Shown in pieces: positions 23,991-32,351 of a stretch of DNA of 64,000 nucleotides. Source of the DNA: Isoetes taiwanensis (lineage: Eukaryota; Streptophyta; Lycopodiopsida; Isoetales; Isoetaceae). The stretch spans positions 248,001 through 312,000 of the forward strand of contig JAJEKV010000283.1 of the NCBI GenBank assembly GCA_021234155.1, written 5' to 3'. Position 1 is the first letter of the stretch. Each line of letters starts with the position of its first letter. Below the pieces are notes generated by a model. It saw nothing but the letters and a program-made list of their open reading frames with translations. It was not told the DNA's origin and made no database searches. The translations under genes were made by a program, and so were the position numbers.

Positions 23991-24689
23991 TGGGCAATCT
24001 GAAAGCATAAGTGTGGAACCGTTATTGCTGGGCAGCACTTTTTCTTTACACAAGCTGAAGAACATCTTCAATATGGAGGAGGTGGCACTTATGGCTTTAG
24101 TGCATCATCGAAAATTTGAACATTATTACAACAGATCTTTGGACAAGATTGGCAGGATTCAAGGCTTCTATATGTTCTTTAAGTGTCATTAGATAGCTAA
24201 GGACAATCCTGAGGATGATCCAAGTCTCAACTTGCAAAAGCTGATCCTTCTCTAACTTGGTAATTCTGATTCATTACTTACTATTCCTTTATATAGAAAT
24301 TTAATTAATATATATCATATTCTTACCCTCTAGAAAAGAAAAGAAGAAAATAAAAAGCATCTTTAAAGGCTGACGACATTATTGCATTCTCAAAGCAAAG
24401 ATATATAATGAGCTTTGAAAGTTCCGAATGTCTATCTCTCTCTATACTATCCAACAGACATAGGCTTGATTATTTTTCTCAATCGTCTCTTTCTTTAAAA
24501 TCTAACAATCTATTGTGTGTTCATGCCAAATTAGCTTCTGACTGAAATGAAATCCCAATTGAATTGTTCAAATAAGATGGAAAATATCTTCATGAAATAT
24601 TGGCTAATCTATGCAAAGAGGGCCTTATAATATCTAATTTGTGAAGCTCTTTTCTTCTATGCTAGAAAAAAAATTTATGATGTTGAGCC

Positions 24690-24910
24690 GATGAGAATTA
24701 TAGCCGAGCATTGGGTTAGGCAGGGTTCCGCAAGGAGCGCTCCGCACTGGATCATCTAATTACATTGGGAGTAGTAACAAAAGGTGCAAAGTGAGCAGGC
24801 AATAAGAGATATCGTGCATTCATAGATTTGACAAAGGCATTTAACATAGTGAACAGGAAAGATTTAGCATTAAGGCTAGAGTTGCTACAGATCCCAAATG
24901 AATTAAGGTA
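24690..24910 (+). mobile_element. LINE reverse transcriptase core, continuation
   Basis: Plus-strand frames read GSARSALDH-type and KERSALDHLITLGVVTKGAK, then AFIDLTKAFNIVNRKDLALRL. This is the RT palm motif in which FIDLTKAFD normally carries the first catalytic Asp; here the last residue is Asn. It continues the broken LINE of 19.4-21.6 kb in the same orientation. Sequence after 24,910 is no longer recognisable as RT. Confidence 0.75.
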
Positions 24911-25264
24911 AGCAGTAGCTTGCATGCTTGCAACTCAGAACACAAACAAATTATAACACAGTTTCCAATTGAACCAAGCAAAATTATAACATTATTTTCA
25001 ATTGAAGGTTTCAATGTTCGACTGAAAAGTGCGTTTGTAGCAAAGACAAACATAGTCACGGAGCTCTATTCTTATTTAGTTCAGAGATCACGCCAACTAA
25101 CTGATTCATATCAACACTGCTGATATTAAAAGTGCAGTTATTGAAGGTGCCTTGAGTATTAATGACAGGCATTGAATATTTTCCTGTTGCCTTTACACTA
25201 TTAAGATAAACCTTTCTGAGTTCATCGTAAAATCCAGCATCATAAATATCTTCTTCAATCTCAA

Positions 25265-25545
25265 TACAAGGTAACTACTTAATCATCTGGATAGCCTTAG
25301 AAGCATTGCCACCCACTGTAATCTGCCCTGCAGCACTGTCAGAAACTTTGCCAATAATTTGACCTACTACAAAAATCTCCTCCGGCAGCGGTACAAAAGC
25401 TGCATTCTCACAAGAAATCACCTGTGGCACTACTCCAATAACAACATTCTCATTCAAGTTACCTTCTGTAGAAGGAACCTCTGCTACATCGACATTTCCA
25501 GAAGATACTGAGGCACGAAGAACATTTAACTCCTGTAAAGGTTTC
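25265..25545 (-). pseudogene. DUF3504 recombinase gene, last exon (C-terminal tail)
   Basis: Minus-strand frame DTSRKPLQELNVLRASVSS..., then NLNENVVIGVVPQVISCEN, ending GGNASKAIQMIK and a TAG at about 25,275. It follows the exon at 25,678-25,781 across a short intron, though the join needs a small indel to stay in frame. The Val/Ala/Ser-rich acidic tail resembles the N-terminal exon of the same gene (VPGVVCEMGSPVVANEC) in style. I know no domain for it. Confidence 0.45.
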
Positions 25546-25677
25546 CTAGAAGTATCCTACCAGATTATGCTTTGCAAAAACTTCACCTAACAAACAATAT
25601 ATTAGAGCTAATTAAGATAATTTACATAATTATAGAAATTACAAACGTGAAAAAGATGAATAAACATAAGAAAATAC

Positions 25678-26048
25678 CAGATGGCACATCTTTGTATTCC
25701 CATATCGTTCCATCATCATTAATAGGCTGGATAATCAGATCCATATGCGCGTTTAGTTTAGATTTTCGTGTCCGACCATACCTGTAAATAACAGTAAGAA
25801 AATAAAGAACAAATAATGACAAAGAGAAGTAGAAAACTAGAAAGATTCACATTTCATAAGCCGGAGTACTCTTATGGCCATTAATGGCCATGCCCACATC
25901 AAAAAGCACACTCGCAGCTGAAAGACGAGAAAAGACGAGAATCTAAAGATACCCTGCCAGATTTATTGCATATCCGAGTCTCAGGATGCACTATCGCAAC
26001 CATTGTGTTCAACCATTTAGAAATATAATTTTTGCCAATAGGAGTGAC
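25678..26048 (-). pseudogene. DUF3504 recombinase gene, catalytic C-terminal exons
   Basis: The exon at 25,851-26,048 reads VTPIGKNYISKWLNTM, then TRICNKSGR, then AASVLFDVGMAINGHKSTPAYEM. These are the box II features of a tyrosine recombinase: the HxxR position (here KSGR, so His is replaced by Lys), the GH motif (NGHKS) and a Tyr in PAYEMY at the nucleophile position. The donor at 25,850 and the acceptor at 25,782 join AT|G to give YEMYGRTRKSKLNAHM in frame, and that exon ends at 25,678. Within the first exon the step from SGR to AASVLF is out of frame by one or two bases unless a very short intron is present. The family identity comes from the order PIGKN, HSxR, GHxS, Y seen in DUF3504/Crypton proteins. 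Confidence 0.6.
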
Positions 26049-26169
26049 GGCATATCATGCCTTAATTAGATAAAGAAAATTAGATAACTTCAATTAAATA
26101 CCAGAAATAAAATAACAAATAACAAAAGATTGAATTACTAAAAATTCAAAAAAAAAGAGAAAGTGAAAT

Positions 26170-26330
26170 AATTGACATTAGTTTTATAGCGAGGAATAGG
26201 TTGCAAGAAGAAATCGTGACTCTTTCTCATTTTCCTTGGTAGGCAGATGTCGCACATATTGCTTGTAAATAAGGACAAAATCCTTTTCATATGTCCACAC
26301 CGGCTGACGAAAGTGGCGATCATCGTACGC
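26170..26330 (-). pseudogene. DUF3504 recombinase gene, mid-domain exon
   Basis: Minus-strand frame RQPVWTYEKDFVLIYKQYV, RHLPTKENEKES, then after a one-base shift FFLQPIPRYKTNVNYFT. DUF3504 proteins carry at this place a segment of the form C/D-P-V-x-LYxxYxxxxP...FYLQP...P...WY. The match in order and spacing is good (LIYKQYV, LP, FFLQP, NYF). The frameshift indicates decay. The exon is separated from the next upstream exon by a SINE insertion. Confidence 0.62.
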
Positions 26331-26665
26331 AGTAACACTAGGATTATAGTTCTTCCAAGGTCACGGGTTCAACGCCTCGTTGTGAAAGTGGCCATGCAAT
26401 GTAAAGTTGGTGGGGGAAGGACCCACTTCAGCAATGTAAAGTGGTGGGGGCAGGACCCATCTGGGTGTGTTGTAAAGTGTCACATGTCCGATAGGACGCT
26501 GACTTGTGGCGTGACGTTACAATCTCTTCTTCTTCTTCTTCTTCTTCTTCTTCTTCTTCTTCTTCTTCTTCTTCTTCTTCTTCTTCTTCTTCTTCTTCTT
26601 CTTCTTCTTCTTCTTCTTCTTCTTCTTCTTCTTCTTCTTCTTCTTCTTCTTCTTCTTCTTCTTCT
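26329..26665 (+). mobile_element. tRNA-derived SINE, copy 2, with a (TTC)n tail
   Basis: The head is truncated before the A box, but the B box (GGGTTCAACGCC, about 26,365) remains. The body matches copy 1 at 12.56 kb: GCAATGTAAAGTGGTGGGGGCAGGACCCA, then GTCACATGTCC, GATAGGACGCTGACT, GGCGTGACGTTACAA. The 3' tail is an uninterrupted (TTC)n of about 47 units (26,525-26,665), where copy 1 ends in (CTAT)n. It lies in the minus-strand DUF3504 gene. The poly-Ser and poly-Glu ORFs across the tail are artefacts of the trinucleotide repeat. Confidence 0.78.
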
Positions 26666-26667
26666 CT

Positions 26668-27006
26668 CCATACTTCACTAATTGCCTTCACATTGTGTAA
26701 CTCTTTGTCTCCCCGTATTCCAAATCGCGTCAATATGTAATAGATGAGCCTTTTAATACACCATGTAGGGTGTGTGATTTGATGATCTAAATCATCAAGA
26801 ATGTCCTTTTCAACAGCAAAAGTAATCATAGGAGCCGTCTTCTTAGGCTTATCGTAATTCTTCTGCTCTAAGCTTTTTTGCCATGCAAAACAAATGCCTC
26901 TCGAGTCTAGAGAATATTGGATCAATAAAAGTATCAAAAAGGAATACCCCTAATATAAGTTTTCCCTTGTATGCGTTGCCTTCTCTTTGTACGATTCAGC
27001 CAATGC
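26668..27006 (-). pseudogene. DUF3504 recombinase gene, exon with the first catalytic Arg
   Basis: In the minus-strand frames, DTFIDPIFSRLERHLF gives way, after a shift, to KKTAPMITFAVEKDILDDL and then RLIYYILTRFGIRGDKELHNVK. The last segment matches the DUF3504 box I pattern (FGLRGGEEHxxLR), in which the Arg of the LRG/IRG triplet is the first catalytic residue of the tyrosine recombinase. At least one frameshift lies between the F-D-P-I-F part and the KKTAPMIT part. The downstream continuation is cut by the SINE at 26,665. Confidence 0.62.
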
Positions 27007-27095
27007 CTCTCAGAAGAGAATTCAACCCAACACGAGAAAATTCAGGTATTAAAAAATGTGATAAAAAAATAGAAAAATACAAAAAAAAAACTCAC

Positions 27096-27132
27096 ATTTC
27101 AAGAGGATATACTTTTCCATTTTTCTTCTTGA
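27096..27132 (-). pseudogene. DUF3504 recombinase gene, 37-bp exon
   Basis: This minus-strand microexon encodes VKKKNGKVYPLEM and is flanked by a strong acceptor (polypyrimidine then CAG, ending at 27,133) and a GTGAGT donor (27,091-27,095). It corresponds exactly to the VCKLSGNIYPIET segment of copy A at 2.3 kb, where the preceding FILQ is contiguous. Here the preceding FMLQ lies 4.86 kb away at 31,995, so the interval 27,133-31,994 behaves as an inserted intron. Confidence 0.65.
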
Positions 27133-27250
27133 CCTGAAAAAAAAATGCATAACAAATATAAGCGAAATGAACAGAAAAAATAGCAAAAGAAACAAGGTGC
27201 TACGCACGGAGGGTTGCCCTCCATGGCCGGAGGGTGAAGTGGCTTAAATC

Positions 27251-27450
27251 ATACTTGGAAGTCATGTTTTTATAATCAATCAAAATTGACTTCCACATAT
27301 TGTGTGAATCGTCCTTCATACTTGGAAGTCATGTTTTTATAATCAATCAAAATTGACTTCCACATATTGTGTGAATCGTCCTTCATACTTGGAAGTCATG
27401 TTTTTATAATCAATCAAAATTGACTTCCACATATTGTGTGAATCGTCCTT
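27251..27450. repeat. 67-bp unit repeated three times
   Basis: Units at 27,251-27,317, 27,318-27,384 and 27,385-27,450 begin ATACTTGGAAGTCATG and are essentially identical. On the minus strand the first-transcribed unit continues the RPA14 fragment (FTQYVEV). Because 67 is not a multiple of three, the duplication destroys the frame, so it arose after or during loss of function. Confidence 0.92.
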
Positions 27451-27594
27451 GAACCTGCTTAACATTGCCTGTTGGTTGTCGGATATCTAGCCTAGGAACT
27501 TAGCACCATGGCCATCTGCCTGAATTACCTTAAGCACACAACGAATTCTTCGTCCCATATAGCTCCATAGGAGCTCGCCATTTACCCTCGGTGA
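27251..27594 (-). pseudogene. RPA14 (replication protein A subunit 3) fragment
   Basis: RPA14 is the smallest subunit of the single-strand DNA-binding RPA trimer in the nucleus. The minus strand reads SPRVNGELLWSYMGRRIRCV, then LKVIQADGHGAKFLG, a stop, SDNQQAML and, in a shifted frame, FTQYVEV. This follows the N-terminal OB-fold of plant RPA14: VNGELL..Y.GRRVR.V..V...DGG...GKSTDEQQL...LTHFVEV. The in-frame TAG, the frameshift and the 67-bp triplication show a pseudogene, and the C-terminal half is missing. Same strand as its neighbours. Confidence 0.65.
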
Positions 27595-28165
27595 GGGATT
27601 TAATGTATCCATTTACCATCCTGGGAAGAATATATTTAAGGTCTCATAAATCTGGCATGAAACAATTGGTGCATAACACTATGTTGATGCTGCCTAAAAA
27701 TCTTGAGACACGAGCATCGGATACCACAAACAAATAACCTATTTGCCGCAAAGACTTTGGTTGAAGCTAAGTTTTTGCTACGTCAAAAACATTCCATAAA
27801 AAGAATACCGCGACGCCATGCAATGGCGTTTTAGGTATTTAGATAAAGCATTAAAAGCAGAATCCTTCCTAAATAAATTACATAAGAGTAGAACGACTCA
27901 AAAAGGTTAAAACACTTTAAGGTCGTGTAAGGTTTCAGGATAAGTAGCAAGCACATATAAGGAGCTCCAGAAGGTATTCTAATCGCACGAGCACTAGCTA
28001 AAGAGAAAGCACACAGGTAACCAACTAAAGATGCTACTTTCCTTTTCTCGTACATGATTAAGCCAGTAAAACAAGGAAGATGCAAGACAATTAAGACATA
28101 CTTAAACGCATGCTTAAATAATTTGCTCTGTTGATGGTTAACCTGTTTGCCATTAGTTGGTATGT

Positions 28166-29565
28166 TTACCAAGGTTGTACCAAGAACACATAAAAAATGC
28201 CCAAACTACAAAACACTGATGTTAGCATCAGTGGCACAAATGGTAACCTCTGTTTAAATATTAGTGGGTGCAAAAACTGTCCATAGATTTCAATTATAAT
28301 CAGGGAGATCATATACGCATCTGCGCATCTTCCAAAAAACCTTGGTGTCTCTTTTGTGTCATTTGTAGATATTTCTGCCTGAGTCTCCCTTTTCTGGGCT
28401 GCATCTAAGAACTTGGACTCGAAGTGATTCACAAAACCAATGCGTAACAAGACAAAATGGAGGATTACTAAGAGTACCTTGATAGGATATTCTTGTGCAT
28501 TGTATAGCAGAGGAAAAAAGTGAATAATACGACACTGCACAAAATGATGAAAGTTAGCTACTCCTGCAGGTTGTCATTCCATAAATGATTAAAATAGCTA
28601 GCAGGAAGAAAGAACTGCTTCGCATGTGGATAAGAATTTAAACTTGGGCAATGTATGAACACTACAGCAAAACAATATAAACAGGGAATAGACGCTTTCA
28701 TCAGGGTTTCTTACCAGTTGAAAGCAAGATGTAATTAGATGCATTATGAATTGAATCGGCTGCAAATAAGCTGAATACGCATATGTGACCCAATGTACTA
28801 CTTTCTCCCTTGATGGGTATTTCCATATTCTGTATAAGCATGGGCACATTGCAAGCAGCACGAGAACCATAGTAGCTACAGGGGTGACTTATAAATCAGT
28901 TCTTTAGTCGGCATTTTACAGAACTCAAGGAATTACACAAACAAACTAACCAAGGAAACCACCTGAGGTAATACAGCAAAAGGTGTCAGGTCTCCAACAA
29001 GACCACCAGTCTTTCCAGCGTTTTGTATGTTGATATTCATGCCCAGCTTCCGAAATATAATTGACATAACTTTGTCAGTAGTGTTGTAAAGTGCCCATAT
29101 ATTTGGCGCCCAATAGGCATGGCATAAACCCCTTCCAAATGGAAAGAGCCAACTGATAACTTGAGCTATCTGCCCATGAGAGAAAGTATGCCTATATGCA
29201 TCAGATGTCAATACATAAGCTTTTACCTACCCATGAGAGAAAGTATGCCTATATGCATCAGATGTCAATACATAAGCTTTTACCTAAGTATAAACTATAG
29301 CCCATTTCCAGCACAATACCATTGTAAGCACTTGTTATGATATGTTCATAATTGATTGAATTTCTCTTCTTGCTATCATGTATCAATGGAACGAAATAGG
29401 GCTAAAACGGAGCTTACCTGCCCATACATGAAGAAAGGACCAAAGGCCAGGGCAATTATAAAGCTTACAGATAAAGCCAAATTCACAAATTTTCTCACTT
29501 TCTGAGCTCCAGTACAATAATGCCGCAGGAAGTAAACAAAGTAAACTGGTCCGAAGTGTCACTGG
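28166..29565 (-). pseudogene. ALG8-like glucosyltransferase, C-terminal exons
   Basis: ALG8 adds the second glucose to the dolichol-linked oligosaccharide in the ER membrane. Minus-strand exons: 29,418-29,565 (FGPVYFVYFLRHYC...ALAFGPFFMYGQ, GT donor); about 28,964-29,169 (WLFPFGRGLCHAYWAPNIW, then GGLVGDLTPFAVLPQ); about 28,740-28,868 (VATMVLVLLAMCPCLYRIW, then THWV-like and YAYSAY). The last, 28,166-28,530, has PLLYNAQEYPIKVLL then EIYGQFLHPLIF...LPFVPLM and a stop after VQPW. The conserved exon with the GFLFGWHVHEKA motif is missing, a run of six T adds a frameshift before FPLLYNAQEYPIK, and everything N-terminal is absent. Introns are retained, so this is a DNA-level copy. A 58-bp tandem duplication lies at an intron edge (29,170-29,285). 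Confidence 0.85.
29170..29285. repeat. 58-bp tandem duplication in an ALG8 intron
   Basis: CCCATGAGAGAAAGTATGCC through CATAAGCTTTTACCT occurs twice in tandem, almost without change, next to the splice acceptor of the ALG8 exon. The duplication copies the sequence just upstream of the acceptor. Confidence 0.9.
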
Positions 29566-29689
29566 CGTTGCCACCCACACATACTCCAATCATTGTAAGC
29601 TGTGGCTCCCTATTTTTTGTGTGCCTTCAAGTTGTATTGATTGGTCTGCTACCAAATTTAAGCAAGCGAGCATTATTAACCATTTCTAC

Positions 29690-29800
29690 ATTAAAATCTG
29701 TGATGGATAAACCTTGAAACATTTCCAAAATGTTTTGCTCCAGTCACGACCAGACCAGGGTAGCTATCCTTGTTCGCCCTACAAAAAAGACCAAGCGCAC
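29690..29800 (-). pseudogene. Short unassigned coding-like stretch
   Basis: The minus strand reads DSYPGLVVTGAKHFGNVSRF before a stop. The GNVSRFI piece resembles the GNVARFINHSC motif of SET-domain methyltransferases, but the following HHRF lacks the diagnostic NHSC. It lies between the DCAF8 and ALG8 fragments on the same strand and may be a fifth captured fragment, or chance. Confidence 0.25.
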
Positions 29801-29859
29801 AAAGTTAACACAGCCCTAGCACACGACATACCTTTCTCCTTTTTTTTGCTTCATGCAAA

Positions 29860-30480
29860 AATATGGCAAAGCTTTTTTCTGGTAGAGTCCACAGCCTTAT
29901 TGTCTTGTCAATGCCACTTGTTGCCAAAATTCTAGCATGTGGCTAGGGTTCTAAATAATTTACAACTTGACTATCACCCATCATAAAAGATTGTAATTCT
30001 GCACCCCTTATGTTCCATATGAATATGTGTCCATTTCTGTGGCCGTTTTGTATACTTCTGACTCTATTTTGATATCATTTACATCCGATGTTTATTCATG
30101 GGCTTAGAATCAAGCCCAACAGCTTTATCAAACAAATAAATAAGGTCATCATTGTATGAAATGAGAAGTTTCTCCTGCTGAGAGTAAGCTACGAGTGTAG
30201 TATGGACCTGGAAAGCTTCAATAAGATGAGCAGCTGTAATCAGATCCATATGATAACCTTCTAACCCAGAGGTACCCAATCTACGAATATCATATACTCT
30301 GACATACTCAACAGATCCCCAACAGCAAAATAATTTGGATTCCTTAAGTTGATAACAATGGCATTTAATCGTATTATTGGTACCTTCTACATTTTGTATT
30401 ACCTTCAAACCCATAGCAACTGAAAAGTTTCGTGCTCCTTCCTTCCCTAAGATCAAACTGTCAACATCCAGAAGAGAGAA
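29860..30480 (-). pseudogene. DCAF8-like WD40 protein fragment
   Basis: DCAF8/WDTC1-type proteins are WD40 substrate receptors of CUL4-DDB1 ubiquitin ligases. The minus strand reads DLREGRSTKLFSC, then INLRNPNYFAVG, a one-base deletion, SVEYVRVYDIRRLG, QEKLLISYNDDLIYLFDK and VGLDSKPMN. After a gap it continues HIFIWNIRGAELQSFMMGD, VVNYLEP-stop-PHARILATSG and IDKTIRLWTLPEK. This follows the family in order: DLR, N-NYFAVGGSDEYARVYD, ELLVSYNDE-IYLF, RIFIW, HPH--LASSGI--IKLW. Two frame defects and one stop show that it is dead. The N-terminal WD repeats are absent. Confidence 0.78.
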
Positions 30481-31084
30481 TAAGCAAATCTTTTATATAA
30501 ATATAGAAGTTGTTGAATCTCTATCTTTAAACTGCACATTGCCTTACACAAACATTTCAACAAGTAGAACACCTTTTAGGAGTTTAGCCCTTTGTGGCCA
30601 TCACTATCTGGACACTTTACAGAAGCAAATGTCAAGAACACTATAAAGCCCACTCCGACTATTAACACTTCTTGCAAAACCTAATAGCAGAAAATGGCTA
30701 AAGTAACAAATGATTTCAGATATGAGGAATCTAGACGCATTATATTGGTAATTAAGACCCGCGCTAAAACATGTTGTTTCTTGCTTTAACATACGAAGAA
30801 CTAATGCTTCAATCACATCTAACCACATGAAATTCAATTAATAAACCAACAGGGTTGTTATGGCATCCCTTTCCAAACTAGGCATCCAAATTCTATGTAA
30901 AATGCGCAATCAATAGTAGAAAGAGCTTACATTTGACGGGATGCTCCAAACAAGAGAGCTGCATAATCAAATGGACTCTATATGCGCCCACAATTCAGTG
31001 CAAACAAATTGCCAGTGCCTCGCCATAGCCGGAAGCAACATTTACAGAATAAAGACAAACTCCGCCATGCTATACCATGTTCTT

Positions 31085-31757
31085 CAGCAATTTGGCTTAT
31101 ATCAATAAGCACCTTGTCCTGCTTCAATTTCATTTTCCAATGCAGGAATATTTTCCACTGTGGTATCACTTCTTTAATTACTGCTTTCCTTCTATAGTAA
31201 AAAGCAAATTCCTTCTCTTCTGGGATGCACGTGTAGTAAAGCCTGGAATCTCACACCTAATCATGCTTTTGTTCAAATCATTCTTTGAATCTTCAGATGA
31301 GCTGGTAAAGTTAACAGGATATCTGAGCAAATTACTACAACCAAAACAAGGTGCATAAAGGAAAGAAAGTTTTTGCCAGCTTTTAGAAACATGCATGCAT
31401 TACGCCAATTCCCTCTCAGCTCAAATAACAATTAATCTATTCGGCCTTGCATAAGTTTATGAAATCAAGCACCCATTCATGCCCAAAACCATTAAACAAC
31501 ATAATAGGTTCTTGCCTACAAACTCAATCCTTGTGATAATGAACTACAGCACTTACCATTCTCCCCAACGTTCAGGAGGAGAGCAAAGCTTCTTTTCCAT
31601 CCTGCCAGCCATTTCGCGGATCAACTGCTGCTGTAAATTTTTGTTGCCCTTCATCACGATATGAGCATACTTAGTTTCCTCCTCCAAAAACTTTCGAACC
31701 TCTGGATCCTCGGCATTACTCAACCAATAGTAAGGATCATCCCAGGTGACGCCTTAC
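31085..31757 (-). pseudogene. Prolyl oligopeptidase-family (S9) N-terminal fragment
   Basis: Exon 31,552-31,757 (minus) reads VTWDDPYYWLSNAEDPEVRK, FLEEETKYAHIVMK and REMAGRMEKKLCSPPERWGE. This is the N-terminal propeller entry of plant S9A/oligopeptidase B-like peptidases (DPY-W, QEEKYTEAVM, LSTPPLRWG-WLYY). A GT-AG intron (about 31,253-31,551) joins W|LYYTCIPEEKEFAFYYRRKA in frame. Two single-base defects then interrupt DTTVENIPALENEIEAGQ and VLIDISQIAEEHG. The first exon begins abruptly just after an in-frame stop. The catalytic hydrolase domain is absent, so no enzyme is made. Confidence 0.75.
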
Positions 31758-31994
31758 CTTGTGCGCAGGTCTGATCAGATTGGAGCTTCGATCTGCCTCG
31801 CCGGTTACCCGGTTCAAGCATCCGTGATCCAGAACGCCCTTGACCGCCAGTTTACACAGAACAGCAGGTTTTTAGCAGTCATCAGCATATCCTAGGTATA
31901 TTCTAGCATATACCTAGGATATGCCACAAACCCCACATAAACAAGGGTTTGCCCCCTTAGGGGCAACCCAAAAAGGACATAATAATTTAAATAC

Positions 31995-32351
31995 TTGAAG
32001 CATAAATCTTGTTAACATCCGATTAAGCTCCCTCAAATCTAATTTCTCCACTGAAATACTGGTCCCTAATCCAAAATCCTTCCTACATTCATCGAATCTT
32101 TTCCTCGCCCAACTATTTACAGTACTTGAATGGTTTGGGCCAGCCTGAGACAACAAATCCTCATCTAACAGAATCCAATTTTCCTTTCCATTACCTCCTT
32201 CTTTATCACTACTGTCATCCTCAACAGCATACTCTGCAAGAATGCTCTGACATTCATTTGCCACAACAGGACTTCCCATCTCACAAACTACTCCAGGTAC
32301 AAGGGCAATAGATGGTTCAGAACATTCAGCCATATTTGCCATGTCTGGCAT
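31995..32351 (-). pseudogene. DUF3504 recombinase gene, N-terminal exon
   Basis: The minus-strand frame from ATG at about 32,342 begins MPDMANMAECSEPSIALVPG. It has an acidic middle (EYAVEDDSSDKEGG) and ends STVNSWARKRFDECRKDFG, VEKLDLRELNRMLTRFMLQ. The last part is the start of the DUF3504 domain (N-x-W-x-x-W/F-R-K-x-R, then ELN-x-x-L-x-R-F-x-L) and matches copy A (ELDLMELVQMLEKFILQ). A GTATTT donor follows LQ. An AG acceptor precedes the ATG, so it may be an internal exon. Beyond the donor the frame runs into unrelated DNA, as expected for an intron. Confidence 0.6.

Larger units (their letters stand above)
27133..31994 (-). other. 4.86-kb intron-like interval carrying captured host-gene fragments
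   Basis: This interval separates FMLQ (donor CAA|GTATTT at 31,995) from VKKKNG (acceptor CAG at 27,133) of one recombinase domain. On the recombinase strand it holds, in order, prolyl oligopeptidase-like, DCAF8-like, ALG8 and RPA14 fragments. Both edges have a GGGTTGCCC core with GC-rich hairpins: GGAGGGTTGCCCTCC at about 27,207-27,221, and GGGTTTGCCCCCTTAGGGGCAACCC spanning about 31,946-31,970 (described by its ends). I saw no target duplication. It may be a composite element inserted in the recombinase, or the recombinase may be part of the capturing element. Confidence 0.5.

Noticed and set aside
26428-26937. Long poly-Ser, poly-Glu, poly-Leu and poly-Arg ORFs
   Set aside because: They are the reading frames of the (TTC)n array in a SINE tail and exist in every frame; part of the minus frame outside the array is a real recombinase exon, but the homopolymer is not protein.
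27831-28172. 113-aa ORF downstream of ALG8 as a further exon
   Set aside because: The ALG8 frame already ends in a stop after VQPW, which fits the family's C-terminus; the ORF has no ALG8 similarity.
29700-29790. SET-domain methyltransferase fragment (GNVSRFI)
   Set aside because: The match is seven residues and the diagnostic NHSC that should follow is absent; kept only as a low-confidence note.
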